Assembly (NCBI GenBank): GCA_001896885.1 | Contig: MKRJ01000011.1 | Span: 166,265-230,264 of the forward strand | DNA length: 64,000 nucleotides | Direction: 5' to 3' | DNA from: Rhizobiales bacterium 65-79 | Lineage (GTDB): Bacteria > Pseudomonadota > Alphaproteobacteria > Rhizobiales > Rhizobiaceae | Shown: positions 1 to 9,926 of the stretch, piece by piece | How the letters are laid out: the number at the start of each line of letters is the position of its first letter | Position numbering within the stretch: the stretch's first letter is position 1 | Translations under genes and position numbers: made by a program | Notes under the pieces: generated by a model | What the model was told of the DNA's origin: nothing | The model's input: only the letters and a program-made list of their open reading frames with translations | Database searches by the model: none

Positions 1-492
1 GAAAAGCAGATCGCGGTGCTCCAGGCGCAGAAGGAAAGCGCGACGGCGCAACTGCAGGCGGCCGAGGCCGGCCGCAAGGAAGCCGAGATATCCCTTTCGC
101 ACACGATGATCAAGGCGCCGGTGGACGGCCGCGCCACGAACATTTCAGCCGCCAAGGGAGGATACGCGCAGCCCGGGCAGGCACTGATGATGTTCGTGCC
201 GAAGGAGGTTTGGGTCACCGCCAATTTCAAGGAGACGCAGCTTGATCTCATGCGTCCCGGCCAGCCGGTCGACATCGAGATCGACGCCTATCCCGGCAAG
301 ACATTCCATGGCCATGTGGACAGCATCCAGGCGGGCAGCGGAACCGCTTTCAGCCTGCTGCCGGCGGAGAACGCCACGGGCAACTTCGTCAAGGTCGTGC
401 AGCGCGTGCCGGTGAAGATCGTCTTCGACCACCCGCCGGACGTCTATCTCGGCCCGGGATTTTCGGTCACGCCGACCGTCAAGGTGCGCTGA
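1..492 (+). CDS. emrA: HlyD/EmrA-family membrane-fusion adaptor, C-terminal part (5' end outside window)
   Basis: Periplasmic adaptor of a tripartite drug-efflux pump, linking an inner-membrane MFS exporter to an outer-membrane channel. The open frame runs from the first base of the window, so only the last 163 residues are present. They begin in the coiled-coil hairpin (alternating Ala/Glu/Lys/Gln), pass through the lipoyl half-motif MIKAPVDGRATN, and enter the beta-barrel region with ETQLDLMRPGQPVDIEIDAY and RVPVKI, both typical of EmrA. The exporter gene starts 1 base after the stop (TGA-C-ATG), so the two are co-transcribed and probably translationally coupled. The family is certain; the exported drug is not visible. 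Confidence 0.9.
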   Translation, partial: EKQIAVLQAQKESATAQLQAAEAGRKEAEISLSHTMIKAPVDGRATNISAAKGGYAQPGQALMMFVPKEVWVTANFKETQLDLMRPGQPVDIEIDAYPGKTFHGHVDSIQAGSGTAFSLLPAENATGNFVKVVQRVPVKIVFDHPPDVYLGPGFSVTPTVKVR

Positions 493-493
493 C

Positions 494-2107
494 ATGGCCG
501 GCGTCCCACAAGACGGCGAGAGCCGCTCGGCGGCCGGCGGGCGCAACCCGTGGATCATCGCCGTCGTCGTCTCGATCGCCACGTTCATGCTGGTGCTCGA
601 CACCTCGATCGCCAATGTGGCGCTCCGCAACATCGCCGGCAGCCTTGCGGCGGGAACGGACGAAAGCACCTGGATCATCACCACCTATCTGGTGGCGAAC
701 TCGGTCGTGATCCCCGTCAGCGGCTGGCTCGCCAGCGTCATCGGCCGCAAACGCTATTACATGCTGTGCGTGGCGACCTTCACGGCGGCCTCGCTTCTTT
801 GCGGCCTCTCGACCAGCCTCGGCATGCTGATCTTCTTCCGCATCCTGCAGGGGCTGGGCGGCGGGGGGATGGCGCCCTCCGAGCAATCCATCCTCGCCGA
901 TACCTTCCCACCGGAGAAACGTTCGCAGGCCTTCGCGCTCTACGGCATCGCCATCATCGTCGCGCCGACGGTGGGTCCGACGATCGGCGGATGGCTGACC
1001 GACCATTTCTCGTGGCACTGGATATTCTTCATCAACGTGCCGTTCGGCATCCTGTCGCTTTCGCTGGTGCAGTGGCTGGTGGCGGAGCCTGAAATCCTTC
1101 GACGCGAGCGGAACGGAAGGCTGCGGGGCGGGCTGAAGATCGACTGGATCGGGTTCCTGCTGGTGGCGCTGGCGCTCGGGTCGCTGGAAATCTTTCTTGA
1201 CGAGGGGCAGCGCAACGACTGGTTCGCGTCGAACTTCATCACCGCTTTCGCGCTGGTTTCGGTCGTGTCGTTCGTCTTGCTCATTCCGTGGGAACTCAGC
1301 CGGGCGGATCCGGTCGTCGACATGCGGCTCGTCTTCACGCGCCAGTTCGGAACGTGCTTCCTGGTGATGATGGCCGTTGGCGCCGTGCTGTTCAGCACGA
1401 CGCAGATCCTGCCGCAGCTGCAGCAATCGACTTTCGACTACACGGCAACGCTTTCCGGCCTGTCGATGATGCCCGGCGGCATCTGCATGCTGATGCTGAT
1501 GCCGGTCTCCGGCTTCGTTTCCGGCGTCGCCCAGCCGAAATACCTGATCATGGCGGGAATGACGGCCGTGGCGATAGCACTATGGCACCTGACGTCCCTC
1601 TATCCGGAAGCCACGTTCAGCTTCTTCGCCTATGCGCGCATCTACCTGATGATCGGGCTGCCCTTCCTCTTCATCCCGATCTCGACGGCCGCCTATGTCG
1701 GCCTGCCGGGCGAAAAGACCAACCAGGCTTCCTCGCTGATCAATGTCGCGCGCAATATCGGCGGCAGCGTCGGCGTCTCGCTGTCGAACACCGTGCTGGC
1801 GCAGGGCATGCAGGTTCACCAGTCGCACCTGGTGGCGAACACGGTTCCTTCCTCGCCCGCCTATCAGCAGGCGATCCGGCTGGCGACGCAGCATTTGATG
1901 GCGCAGGGATCGAACATGGTGGAAGCCCAGCGTCAGGCGGTCGGCCTTCTCGCGGAGACGATCGCAAGGCAGGCTTCCCTGCTGGCCTATATCGACGTGT
2001 TCCGCTACAGCGCCATCGCGACGGCGGTGCTCGTGCCGCTGGCGCTTCTCCTGAAGTCTGCTCCCCAGCGCGGTCAGTCGCGGCGGGACCTGCAGGCGGC
2101 CGAATAG
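494..2107 (+). CDS. emrB: DHA2-family MFS multidrug exporter (EmrB/QacA type)
   Basis: Inner-membrane proton/drug antiporter of 537 residues, the usual length for 14-helix DHA2 transporters. Visible family marks are [12 protein letters not shown] in helix 1, the [10 protein letters not shown] motif after helix 4, and [11 protein letters not shown] before the second half of the first bundle. It follows the emrA-like adaptor by one base, so an EmrAB-type pair is expected. The 3' end overlaps the convergent mntR gene by 34 bp. The start ATG is preceded by the adaptor stop and no independent promoter is seen. Substrates cannot be predicted from the sequence. Confidence 0.92.
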   Translation: MAGVPQDGESRSAAGGRNPWIIAVVVSIATFMLVLDTSIANVALRNIAGSLAAGTDESTWIITTYLVANSVVIPVSGWLASVIGRKRYYMLCVATFTAASLLCGLSTSLGMLIFFRILQGLGGGGMAPSEQSILADTFPPEKRSQAFALYGIAIIVAPTVGPTIGGWLTDHFSWHWIFFINVPFGILSLSLVQWLVAEPEILRRERNGRLRGGLKIDWIGFLLVALALGSLEIFLDEGQRNDWFASNFITAFALVSVVSFVLLIPWELSRADPVVDMRLVFTRQFGTCFLVMMAVGAVLFSTTQILPQLQQSTFDYTATLSGLSMMPGGICMLMLMPVSGFVSGVAQPKYLIMAGMTAVAIALWHLTSLYPEATFSFFAYARIYLMIGLPFLFIPISTAAYVGLPGEKTNQASSLINVARNIGGSVGVSLSNTVLAQGMQVHQSHLVANTVPSSPAYQQAIRLATQHLMAQGSNMVEAQRQAVGLLAETIARQASLLAYIDVFRYSAIATAVLVPLALLLKSAPQRGQSRRDLQAAE

Positions 2108-2535
2108 AGGCGGAAGGCTTCCAGCGTCGCCTCGCTGACATGGTGCTCGATGCCTTCAGCGTCGCGGCGCGCGATCTCGGGATTTACGCCGATGTCGATC
2201 AGGAAGCGCTCCACGATGCCGTGACGGACGCGGCTCTCTTCGGCAAGCGCGCGGCCGCGCTCGGTCAGGAACACGCCGCGATAGGGCTTGCGCGAAACCA
2301 GCCCTTCATCGATCAGCCGCTTCAGCATCCGGGCGACCGTCGGCTGCGCGACGCCGAGCCGCGCGGCGATGTCGACCTGGCGCGCCTCGCCGCCGTCGCG
2401 GATCAGGTCGTCGATCAGCTCGACGTAATCCTCGAAGAGCTCGACCTTGCGGGCCTCGCGCGCCTGGCGGAAGGCTTCCGCCTGAATGTCCGCGTCCGGA
2501 AGCGAAAGATCGTCGGCTTGCGTCGGTCGGCTCAC
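2074..2535 (-). CDS. mntR: Manganese-responsive DtxR-family repressor MntR
   Basis: Mn(II)-sensing transcriptional repressor of manganese uptake. The 153-residue protein has a winged helix from about residue 35 to 95 ([17 protein letters not shown] is the recognition region, then [17 protein letters not shown] as the wing). A metal-binding/dimerisation segment follows with RHGIVERFL and [10 protein letters not shown]. It lacks the SH3-like C-terminal domain of DtxR/IdeR, as expected for MntR. It is divergent from the manganese transporter gene across a 150-bp region carrying a 16-bp dyad. Its 3' end runs 34 bp into emrB on the opposite strand. Confidence 0.9.
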   Translation of the reverse strand: MSRPTQADDLSLPDADIQAEAFRQAREARKVELFEDYVELIDDLIRDGGEARQVDIAARLGVAQPTVARMLKRLIDEGLVSRKPYRGVFLTERGRALAEESRVRHGIVERFLIDIGVNPEIARRDAEGIEHHVSEATLEAFRLYSAACRSRRD

Positions 2536-2631
2536 TGTCCTTGTCCCGGCGGTTCTCCCAATCGTCTCTTTTGCGTCAGCGGAGCGGGAATTGGAACCCC
2601 TCCCGAACCGTCGGAAGATGGCAGCGGCATC

Positions 2632-2637
2632 TTGACA
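2632..2637 (+). promoter_or_regulatory. Possible -35 element of the mntH promoter
   Basis: A TTGACA hexamer lies 54 bp before the mntH ATG. No good -10 is seen at standard spacing. A weaker pair, TTAACT (2653-2658) with TATATC (2677-2682), would start transcription almost at the start codon. The exact promoter is therefore unresolved. Confidence 0.35.
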
Positions 2638-2664
2638 AGGCGTCAGTTAGCATTAACTCTCAAT

Positions 2665-2680
2665 TATAGCACATGCTATA
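2665..2680. promoter_or_regulatory. MntR-type operator upstream of mntH
   Basis: Perfect dyad TATAGCA-CA-TGCTATA, with two 7-bp arms and a 2-bp spacer, ends 5 bp before the first possible mntH start codon. The TAGCA/TGCTA core resembles the alphaproteobacterial and enterobacterial MntR box. Placement between divergent mntR and mntH supports manganese-dependent repression of mntH. The function is inferred; the symmetry is directly visible. Confidence 0.8.
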
Positions 2681-2685
2681 TCAAG

Positions 2686-4047
2686 ATGTCCGCCATGCTT
2701 CAGACCACCTCCCGTTCATCGGACGAAAGCCGCCTCGACCCGGTCGAAGGCGAAAGAGCGAGCCTGGCCGAGGTGAACTCGACGGTCGCGGTCCCGCAGG
2801 GCGCCTCGTGGCTCCGGCGGCTGTTCGCCTTCGCCGGGCCGGGCTACATGGTCTCGGTCGGCTACATGGATCCGGGCAACTGGGCGACCGATCTCGCGGG
2901 CGGCTCGAAATTCGGCTATACGCTTCTGTCGGTCATCCTGCTTTCCAATCTCATGGCCGTCCTGCTGCAGGCGCTGGCCGCCAGGCTCGGCATCGCCACC
3001 GGCCGCGATCTGGCGCAGGCATGCCGCGCGCACTATCCGCGGCCGGTAAACCTGGCGCTGTGGTTTCTCTGCGAACTGGCCATCATCGCCTGCGACCTCG
3101 CCGAGGTGATCGGCAGCGCGATCGCGCTCAACCTGCTCTTCGGCATCCCGCTGATCGCCGGCGCGCTGATCACCGCCTTCGACGCTTTCCTGGTGCTTCT
3201 GCTGATGAACTGGGGCTTCCGCTACATCGAAGCCTTCGTGGTGGCGCTTCTCGTCGTCATCTCCGTCTGCTTCGGCATCCAGATGGTCGCGGCGCAGCCG
3301 GCGATCGGCGAACTGCTAAGCGGCTTCGTGCCTTCGGCCGAGATCATCCGGCATCCGGAGATGCTCTACATCGCCATCGGCATCATCGGCGCCACCGTTA
3401 TGCCGCACAACCTCTATCTCCACTCCGCCATCGTGCAGACGCGCGCCTATGAACGCAGCCCGAAGGGAAGGCGCGAGGCGGTCAGGTTCGCGACGATCGA
3501 TTCGACCGTGGCGCTCATGCTGGCGCTGTTCGTCAATGCGGCCATCCTCGTGGTCGCGGCGGCGACCTTCCACACGAGCGGCCACAGCGAGGTCGAGGAG
3601 ATCGGCCAGGCTTTCCGGCTACTATCGCCGCTTCTGGGGCTGGGCATCGCCTCGACGCTCTTCGCCATCGCCCTTCTTGCGTCGGGCCTGAACTCGACCG
3701 TCACGGCGACACTGGCCGGACAGATCGTCATGGAAGGATTCCTGCGGCTCAGGCTACCGCCATGGGCGCGGCGGCTGGTGACGCGCGGCATCGCCATCAT
3801 ACCGGTGATCGTCGTGGCGGCGCTTTACGGCGAAAGCGGCACCGCCAAGCTTCTCGTGCTCAGTCAGGTCGTCCTGTCGATGCAACTGCCCTTCGCCGTC
3901 GTGCCGCTGATCCAGTTTGTCTCGAATCGGGACGAGATGAAGGAATTGGTGATTTCGAGAAAGACTGCGTGGATCGCATGGATCGTCGCAGCTGTAATTA
4001 TCATACTTAATGTAAAATTACTTGTGGATACTTTTGTCCCTGCCTGA
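2686..4047 (+). CDS. mntH: Nramp-family Mn(II)/H+ symporter MntH
   Basis: Inner-membrane proton-coupled manganese importer, 453 residues from ATG 2686 (450 from the in-frame ATG at 2695). The two metal-binding signatures of Nramp proteins are present: DPGNWATD in helix 1 (Asp62, Asn65) and MPHNLYLHS in helix 6 (Met239, His241). About 11 membrane segments are visible. Neither start codon has a convincing ribosome binding site, and the operator ends only 5 bp upstream, so the mRNA may have a very short leader. The divergent mntR and the operator indicate repression by manganese. Confidence 0.93.
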   Translation: MSAMLQTTSRSSDESRLDPVEGERASLAEVNSTVAVPQGASWLRRLFAFAGPGYMVSVGYMDPGNWATDLAGGSKFGYTLLSVILLSNLMAVLLQALAARLGIATGRDLAQACRAHYPRPVNLALWFLCELAIIACDLAEVIGSAIALNLLFGIPLIAGALITAFDAFLVLLLMNWGFRYIEAFVVALLVVISVCFGIQMVAAQPAIGELLSGFVPSAEIIRHPEMLYIAIGIIGATVMPHNLYLHSAIVQTRAYERSPKGRREAVRFATIDSTVALMLALFVNAAILVVAAATFHTSGHSEVEEIGQAFRLLSPLLGLGIASTLFAIALLASGLNSTVTATLAGQIVMEGFLRLRLPPWARRLVTRGIAIIPVIVVAALYGESGTAKLLVLSQVVLSMQLPFAVVPLIQFVSNRDEMKELVISRKTAWIAWIVAAVIIILNVKLLVDTFVPA

Positions 4048-4241
4048 AAATTGCCTGCAGCCGTCGCCGTCATCCAAATTTGACTTAGCTGGGTCAATCA
4101 CGCGAATTTTCATACCTGCGTGAGATTTGATGCACATTACCAAACCTTCACTTTAGTTCCGCGCCGCCTAACTTATGTGTCAATTGGATGACAACCGCAT
4201 GACGACCGGAATCGGTCTGATTCGCTGCATGGAGAAATGCA

Positions 4242-6155
4242 TTGACGGGGTCGCTCCATCACCACCCGGGTTCGGAATCGTCGCCATCCGAAAGTGCATC
4301 GAAAGAGCACCTGCGCTGGCCCTGGCTCAGGACGATAGGTTCCGTCGCGCTGACGGTCCTGATGGCGGCCGTGCTGGTCTTCCTCGTCGAGTTGATCGTG
4401 CGGGGCTCGTTTTCCGAGACGGTGCAGTTCTTCTCGACCTTCGACATGCCCGGATGGTCGACGATCCTTCTCCTCGCGCTTCTCATGATCGCGCTCGATG
4501 CCGTGCTCGGCCGCGCCCATCAGGCGCTCATCATCGTCGGCCCGGTCATTCTCGCCATGGCCTTCATCAGCCACGAGAAGGCACGCTATCTCGGCGACCC
4601 GCTTTATCCTGTCGATTTCCTCTATGCGCGGCAGATAGTCGACCTGCTGCCGCTTTTGGCGCGCGACAGGCCGTGGATGATGGCCACGGTCGTGATAGGG
4701 GCCATCCTCGGCCTGGTGCTCTTCGTGACGGCGCTGGTGGTGTGGCGGCGCAGGGGGATGAGGCTGACCCCACGGGGGCGCATCCTGCGCCTGGTGGTCG
4801 CGCTGCCGGTGCTCGCGTCCTTCGCCTCGATCATGGACTATTCGACCTTCTCCTGGGTGCGGGATCGGCTCCAGATCATCCCGATGATGTGGGACCAGAA
4901 GGAAAACTACTCGCATAACGGTTTCGCGGCCGCCTTCATCCTCAACGTGCCGATGGCCGACGTCGCCAAGCCGAAGGGCTATTCCAAGAAGGCGATCGAA
5001 AGCATCGCGGCGGGGCCGGCGATATCCGTGCCGCCCGACGCGCCGGACATCATCATCGTGATGAACGAATCGTTCTGGGATGCGACGCGCCTTCCCAACA
5101 CCAAGATCACGCCGGATCCGATCCCGACGGTGCGCGCCAACCGCTCCGGCTACATGTTCTCTCCGGAATTCGGCGGCACCACCGCCAACATCGAATTCGA
5201 GGCGCTTACCGGCTTCTCGAACGCTTTCCTGCCCTATGGCAGCATTCCCTACCAGCAATACATGCGCCGGCCGATGCCGTCGCTCGCCTCCTTCCTGGGC
5301 TCGCAGGGCTACGTGACGCGCGCGCTGCATCCCTACGCGAAATGGTTCTGGAACCGCGGCACGACCTACAAGGATTTCGGCTTCGACGAGTTCATGTCGG
5401 AAGAGAGCATGCCGCCGCTCGCGACCCGCGGGCCGCTCGTCTCCGACGAGGCCTTCTTCAATGAGATCAAGCGGGAGGCGGACCAGCAGAAGCGGCCCTT
5501 CTTCTTCTTCGCGGTGACGCTGCAGAACCACGGTCCCTACGAGCCGTTCCGCTATACCGATCCGGCGCTCGATGTCGAAACCAGCGCCAGCGACGCCTCG
5601 AAGCAGTCCATCCTCAGCTATGCCGAGGGAACGCATGACGGCGACAAGGCACTGGCCAGCCTGATGGACTGGGCCCAGCACCGCAAGCGGCACACCATCC
5701 TGGTCATGTTCGGCGACCATCTGCCGCCGCTCGGCCCGGCCTATGTCGAGACCGGCTTCCTCAAGGACAATGTCGCGCCGCGCAGCGGGCCGCTCGACAA
5801 GATGAAGATGGACCACGAGACGCCCCTCGTCATCTGGTCGAACCGTTCGGGACCGCTGCGCGACGTGGGCACGATCAGCCCTTCGCTGATCCCGCTCTAT
5901 GTGCTGAAGCTGGCCGGCATCTCACATCCCTACTACACGGGTTTCCTGAGCGAGGTCAGGGACCATTATTCCGTAGTCTATCGGCAGATGCTGATCAGCG
6001 CGGACGGCGAGGCTGTGGACAACTGGCAGAAAAAAGAGCCGGCCGATCCAGTGCTCCGCGATTTCCGCTTCATCCAGTACGACGAGATGTTCGGAAAGGA
6101 ATACGCCTCGCCGAAATTCTTTCCCGGCGGGGAAGCATCGAAGCCCGGAAGCTGA
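4242..6155 (+). CDS. LtaS/OpgB-like sulfatase-fold phosphoglycerol transferase (CgmB-like)
   Basis: Membrane-anchored alkaline-phosphatase-fold transferase, 637 residues. N-terminal membrane helices span roughly residues 28-210. The soluble catalytic domain carries NESFWD (about 274), GGTTANIEFEALTG (about 311, holding the nucleophilic Thr) and MFGDHLPP (about 490, metal ligands). In rhizobia the best-known members add sn-1-phosphoglycerol to periplasmic cyclic beta-1,2-glucans (CgmB), so this role is likely, but OpgB/LtaS-like alternatives cannot be excluded. No ATG is in frame upstream. A TTG at 4242 with GGAG seven bases before it is the best start. A 194-bp gap with an AT-rich segment separates it from mntH. 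Confidence 0.78.
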   Translation: MTGSLHHHPGSESSPSESASKEHLRWPWLRTIGSVALTVLMAAVLVFLVELIVRGSFSETVQFFSTFDMPGWSTILLLALLMIALDAVLGRAHQALIIVGPVILAMAFISHEKARYLGDPLYPVDFLYARQIVDLLPLLARDRPWMMATVVIGAILGLVLFVTALVVWRRRGMRLTPRGRILRLVVALPVLASFASIMDYSTFSWVRDRLQIIPMMWDQKENYSHNGFAAAFILNVPMADVAKPKGYSKKAIESIAAGPAISVPPDAPDIIIVMNESFWDATRLPNTKITPDPIPTVRANRSGYMFSPEFGGTTANIEFEALTGFSNAFLPYGSIPYQQYMRRPMPSLASFLGSQGYVTRALHPYAKWFWNRGTTYKDFGFDEFMSEESMPPLATRGPLVSDEAFFNEIKREADQQKRPFFFFAVTLQNHGPYEPFRYTDPALDVETSASDASKQSILSYAEGTHDGDKALASLMDWAQHRKRHTILVMFGDHLPPLGPAYVETGFLKDNVAPRSGPLDKMKMDHETPLVIWSNRSGPLRDVGTISPSLIPLYVLKLAGISHPYYTGFLSEVRDHYSVVYRQMLISADGEAVDNWQKKEPADPVLRDFRFIQYDEMFGKEYASPKFFPGGEASKPGS

Positions 6156-6351
6156 TCAGGCATCCGCAATTTTCTTCCACCGGCGCCCGACAGGACGCAG
6201 CAATATTGCGCAAGGTTTAGTAGAGGAGACGCTTCCTTTCGGCGCGCAACAAGGGTGCGATTTCGTTTGACGTGATGGGAAAGGGGCGAAACACTGCCCC
6301 TGTTCCGTCATGGAGTCCGCCCGACGAGCGCGGGGTCGAAGGAGATCGCAG

Positions 6352-9300
6352 ATGACGCTGCACCAGGTTGCGCTCGACGACAAATACGACCTCTCCAAGG
6401 AACGCATCTTCATCTCCGGCTCGCAGGCGATCGTGCGCATGCTGCTCATGCAGCGCGAGCGCGACCGTCGCGCCGGGCTGAACACGGCCGGCTTCATCTC
6501 GGGTTATAGGGGCTCGCCGCTCGGCGGGCTGGACCTGCAATTGTGGAAGGCGAAGAAGCAGCTGTCGGCTTCTGACATCGTGTTCCAGCCGGGCGTCAAC
6601 GAGGAACTGGCGGCGACGGCCGTATGGGGCTCGCAGCAGACGGAACTCCTCGGCGAAGGCAAGTATGACGGCGTTTTCGCCCTCTGGTACGGCAAGGGAC
6701 CGGGCGTCGACCGTTCCGGCGACGTCTTTCGTCATGCCAACCTCGCCGGCACTTCTCCGCATGGCGGCGTGCTGGCGCTGATGGGCGACGACCACACCGC
6801 CGAATCCTCCACCACGGCGCATGCGACGGAGTTCCTCTTCGTCGACACGATGATCCCGATCTTCAACCCGGCCGGCGTACAAGAACTGATCGACTACGGC
6901 ATCTACGGCTATGCGCTGTCGCGTTTCGCCGGCACCTGGGCGGCGATGAAATGCGTCAAGGACAATATCGAATCGACCGCCTCGGTCGATGTCTCGCTCG
7001 ATCGCCTCGATATCCGGCTCCCCGAGGTCGAGATGCCGCGGGGCGGGCTCAATATCCGCCACGAGATCGACATGCTCGGCCAGGAGGCGCGCCTGCACGA
7101 GCACAAGCGCGCCGCGGCCGCCGCCTTCATCCGCGCCAACAGCCTGAACCGCATCGTCTATTCCGGCGGGCGCAATCCGAAGCTCGGCATCGTCACGGTC
7201 GGAAAAAGCTATCTCGACGTGCGCCAGGCGCTTGACGATATCGGCATCGACGAGGCGCGCGCCAACGAAATCGGCATCCGGCTATTCAAGGTGGGTTGTC
7301 CATGGCCGCTCGACCTCGAGCATATCGGCGAATTCGCCAGGGGCCTCGAGACCGTGATCGTGGTGGAAGAGAAGCGGTCGCTGATCGAGGTGCAACTGCG
7401 CGAAAGCCTTTACGGCACCGCCATGCAGCCTGTGATCGTCGGCAAGAAGGACGAGCGCGGCGACTGGCTCTTTCCGGCAAAGGGCGCGCTCGATCCGAAC
7501 GAGATCGCCATCGCCGTCGGCGAACGCGTGCTGAAGGTCATCGGGCCTTCGCAGGAGATCGCCGCCCGGATCGACCGCATGCGCCAGTTCCAGGCGATGC
7601 TCGCCGATGCGAAGGACGTGGCGACCCGCACGCCCTATTTCTGCTCCGGTTGTCCGCACAATTCGTCCACCAAGGTGCCGGAAGGCTCCATCGCCTCAGC
7701 CGGCATAGGCTGCCATTTTATGTCGCTGTGGATGGACCGGTCGACGGTCGGCTTCACGGCGATGGGCGGGGAGGGGGCGCAGTGGATCGGACAGGCGCCG
7801 TTCTCGAAACGAAAGCATATCTTCCAGAATCTGGGCGACGGGACCTACAACCATTCGGGCGTGCTGGCGCTTCGCTTCGCCGTCGCCTCGGGCGCCAACA
7901 TCACCTACAAGATCCTCTACAACGATGCCGTCGCCATGACTGGCGGGCAGCCGCACGAGGGCAACCTGTCCGTCGACGCCATCGCCCGCCAGGTCCGTGC
8001 GGAGGGCGTGGCGCGCATCGCGGTCGTCACCGACGAGCCCGGTAAATATGCCGGCCACGCCGACTTTCCGGGAGGTGCGACCATCAACCATCGCGACGAC
8101 CTCGACGCCGTGCAGCGCGAGCTGCGCGAGGTTCCTGGCGTCTCGGTGCTGCTCTACGACCAGACCTGCGCGGCGGAGAAGCGTCGCCGCCGCAAGCGGG
8201 GCACCTTCCCCGACCCGGACAGGCGCGTCGTCATCAACGAGCTCGTCTGCGAGGGCTGCGGCGATTGCGGCGTCGCCTCCAACTGCGTTTCCGTGCAGCC
8301 GCTGGAGACCGAATTCGGCCGCAAGCGGCGCATCGACCAGTCGAGCTGCAACAAGGACTTTTCCTGCGTCAACGGCTTCTGCCCGTCCTTCGTGACCGTG
8401 CATGGCGCGCGCATCCGCAAGGCGGAGGGCGCCGCGGGGAAGACGGACCCGCTGGAGGGCGTGCCGGCGCCCGCGCTTGCGTCGCTCGACGGGGGCTGGT
8501 CGGCGATCGTCGACGGCATCGGCGGGACCGGCGTCGTCACCGTCGGCGCCATCCTCGGCATGGCGGCACACCTGGAGGACAGGGGCTGCGGCATGATCGA
8601 CATGGCCGGCCTCGCGCAGAAGGGCGGCGCGGTCTACAGCCATATCCGCGTCGGGAAGTCGCCGGCCGACATCCACGCCATCCGCGTTTCGGCGGGCAAG
8701 GCGGATTTGATCCTCGGTTGCGACCTCGTCGTCTCGGGCGCCAAGAAGGTGCTGGCGGCAGCCCGCGAGGGGCATACGGTCTTCGTCGCCAACACGGCGG
8801 AGGTGATGCCCGGCGATTTCGCCCGCTCGACCGATTTCTCGCTGCCGACCGAGCGCCTCAAGAAGGCGATCCGCGCGGCGGCGGGCGAGGAGAACGCGCA
8901 TTTCTTCGATGCGACGCGGACGGCGACGGTACTCTTCGGCAGTTCGCTCGGCGCCAACATGTTCATGCTCGGTTTCGCCTGCCAGCACGGCGCCTTGCCC
9001 GTGTCTGCGGAAGCCGTAGAGCGCGCGATCGAGTTGAACGGGCAGGCGGTGCCGATGAACGTCTCCGCCTTCCGCTGGGGCAGGCGGGCCGCGCATGATC
9101 CCGAATTCGTTCGCTCCATGGTGGAGAAGGCGCGGGGCAGGACGTTCGACCGCGAATTCGCGCTAGGTCTCGACGATATCATCCAGAAGCGGGCCGTTTT
9201 CCTGACAGGCTATCAGGACAAGGCCTATGCCGAGCGCTACCGCAAGCGCGTGGCCGCGATCCGGGAGGCTGAGGAGAAGGCGGTGCCGGGCTCAACCGTC

Positions 9301-9831
9301 GTGACCGAGGCGGTGGCGCGCAATCTCTTCAGGCTGATGGCGATCAAGGACGAATACGAGGTCGCCCGGCTCTATACGGACGGTTCCTTCAGGAAGCAGC
9401 TGGCGGCCGAATTCGACCATTTTGACAGGCTCGAATTTCACCTTGCGCCGCCGATCCTCAACCGGCGCGGGCCGGACGGCCGGCTGCGCAAGTCGAAATT
9501 CGGCCCGTGGATGATGCAGGCCTTCGGCGTGCTCGCGGCGCTGAAGGGCTTGCGCGGGACGGCGTTCGATATCTTCGGCTATTCGGAAGAGCGGCGCATG
9601 GAGAAGCGCCTGCTTGCGGAATACGAGACCGACCTAGACCGCATCGCCGCGGCGCTTGCTCCGGGGCGCATCGACGCGGCCGTGGCGCTGGCCTCGGTGC
9701 CGTCGCTGATCCGCGGCTTCGGCCACGTGAAGGCGGCCAACGCCGCGAAGGCGGCGGGCGAACGCGAGCGCCTCACGTCCCGGTTTTTGCATGGTTTGGA
9801 GGCATCCGAGGTATTGCAAGCTGCGGAATAA
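6352..9831 (+). CDS. Fused indolepyruvate ferredoxin oxidoreductase, copy 1 (IorA-IorB type)
   Basis: Cytosolic thiamine-diphosphate and iron-sulfur enzyme that oxidatively decarboxylates aryl-pyruvates (from Trp, Tyr, Phe) to aryl-acetyl-CoA, passing electrons to ferredoxin. The 1159-residue protein joins the alpha subunit (LNTAGFISGYRGSPLGG at the N-terminus; SGCPHNSSTKVPEGS near 431), a Cys-rich cluster near 632-680 (VCEGCGDCGVASNC, then CNKDFSC and FCPSF), a gamma-like domain from about 720 (GIGGTGVVTVGAI), and a C-terminal extension. ATG 6352 follows GGAG by seven bases; an upstream in-frame start at 6310 adds an implausible Arg-rich tail. A paralogue of the same length lies at 50521-54003. 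This copy has no aminotransferase beside it. Confidence 0.88.
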   Translation: MTLHQVALDDKYDLSKERIFISGSQAIVRMLLMQRERDRRAGLNTAGFISGYRGSPLGGLDLQLWKAKKQLSASDIVFQPGVNEELAATAVWGSQQTELLGEGKYDGVFALWYGKGPGVDRSGDVFRHANLAGTSPHGGVLALMGDDHTAESSTTAHATEFLFVDTMIPIFNPAGVQELIDYGIYGYALSRFAGTWAAMKCVKDNIESTASVDVSLDRLDIRLPEVEMPRGGLNIRHEIDMLGQEARLHEHKRAAAAAFIRANSLNRIVYSGGRNPKLGIVTVGKSYLDVRQALDDIGIDEARANEIGIRLFKVGCPWPLDLEHIGEFARGLETVIVVEEKRSLIEVQLRESLYGTAMQPVIVGKKDERGDWLFPAKGALDPNEIAIAVGERVLKVIGPSQEIAARIDRMRQFQAMLADAKDVATRTPYFCSGCPHNSSTKVPEGSIASAGIGCHFMSLWMDRSTVGFTAMGGEGAQWIGQAPFSKRKHIFQNLGDGTYNHSGVLALRFAVASGANITYKILYNDAVAMTGGQPHEGNLSVDAIARQVRAEGVARIAVVTDEPGKYAGHADFPGGATINHRDDLDAVQRELREVPGVSVLLYDQTCAAEKRRRRKRGTFPDPDRRVVINELVCEGCGDCGVASNCVSVQPLETEFGRKRRIDQSSCNKDFSCVNGFCPSFVTVHGARIRKAEGAAGKTDPLEGVPAPALASLDGGWSAIVDGIGGTGVVTVGAILGMAAHLEDRGCGMIDMAGLAQKGGAVYSHIRVGKSPADIHAIRVSAGKADLILGCDLVVSGAKKVLAAAREGHTVFVANTAEVMPGDFARSTDFSLPTERLKKAIRAAAGEENAHFFDATRTATVLFGSSLGANMFMLGFACQHGALPVSAEAVERAIELNGQAVPMNVSAFRWGRRAAHDPEFVRSMVEKARGRTFDREFALGLDDIIQKRAVFLTGYQDKAYAERYRKRVAAIREAEEKAVPGSTVVTEAVARNLFRLMAIKDEYEVARLYTDGSFRKQLAAEFDHFDRLEFHLAPPILNRRGPDGRLRKSKFGPWMMQAFGVLAALKGLRGTAFDIFGYSEERRMEKRLLAEYETDLDRIAAALAPGRIDAAVALASVPSLIRGFGHVKAANAAKAAGERERLTSRFLHGLEASEVLQAAE

Positions 9832-9926
9832 TAAGGATTTTTCGACTCCCACCCGCCTCGCGGTATATAAGCGATTTATTAAGGGGGGCATGCCATTATC
9901 TGCCGTCAGCCGGCGGACTCCAATCA

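Noticed and set aside
4173-5816. 547-residue open frame on the minus strand opposite the CgmB-like gene
   Set aside because: It is Arg/His/Glu-rich with no recognisable domain and lies antisense to a gene with clear catalytic motifs; a GC-rich shadow.
7696-9096. 466-residue minus-strand frame opposite IOR-1
   Set aside because: Antisense to conserved Cys clusters and TPP motifs; no domain and shadow composition.
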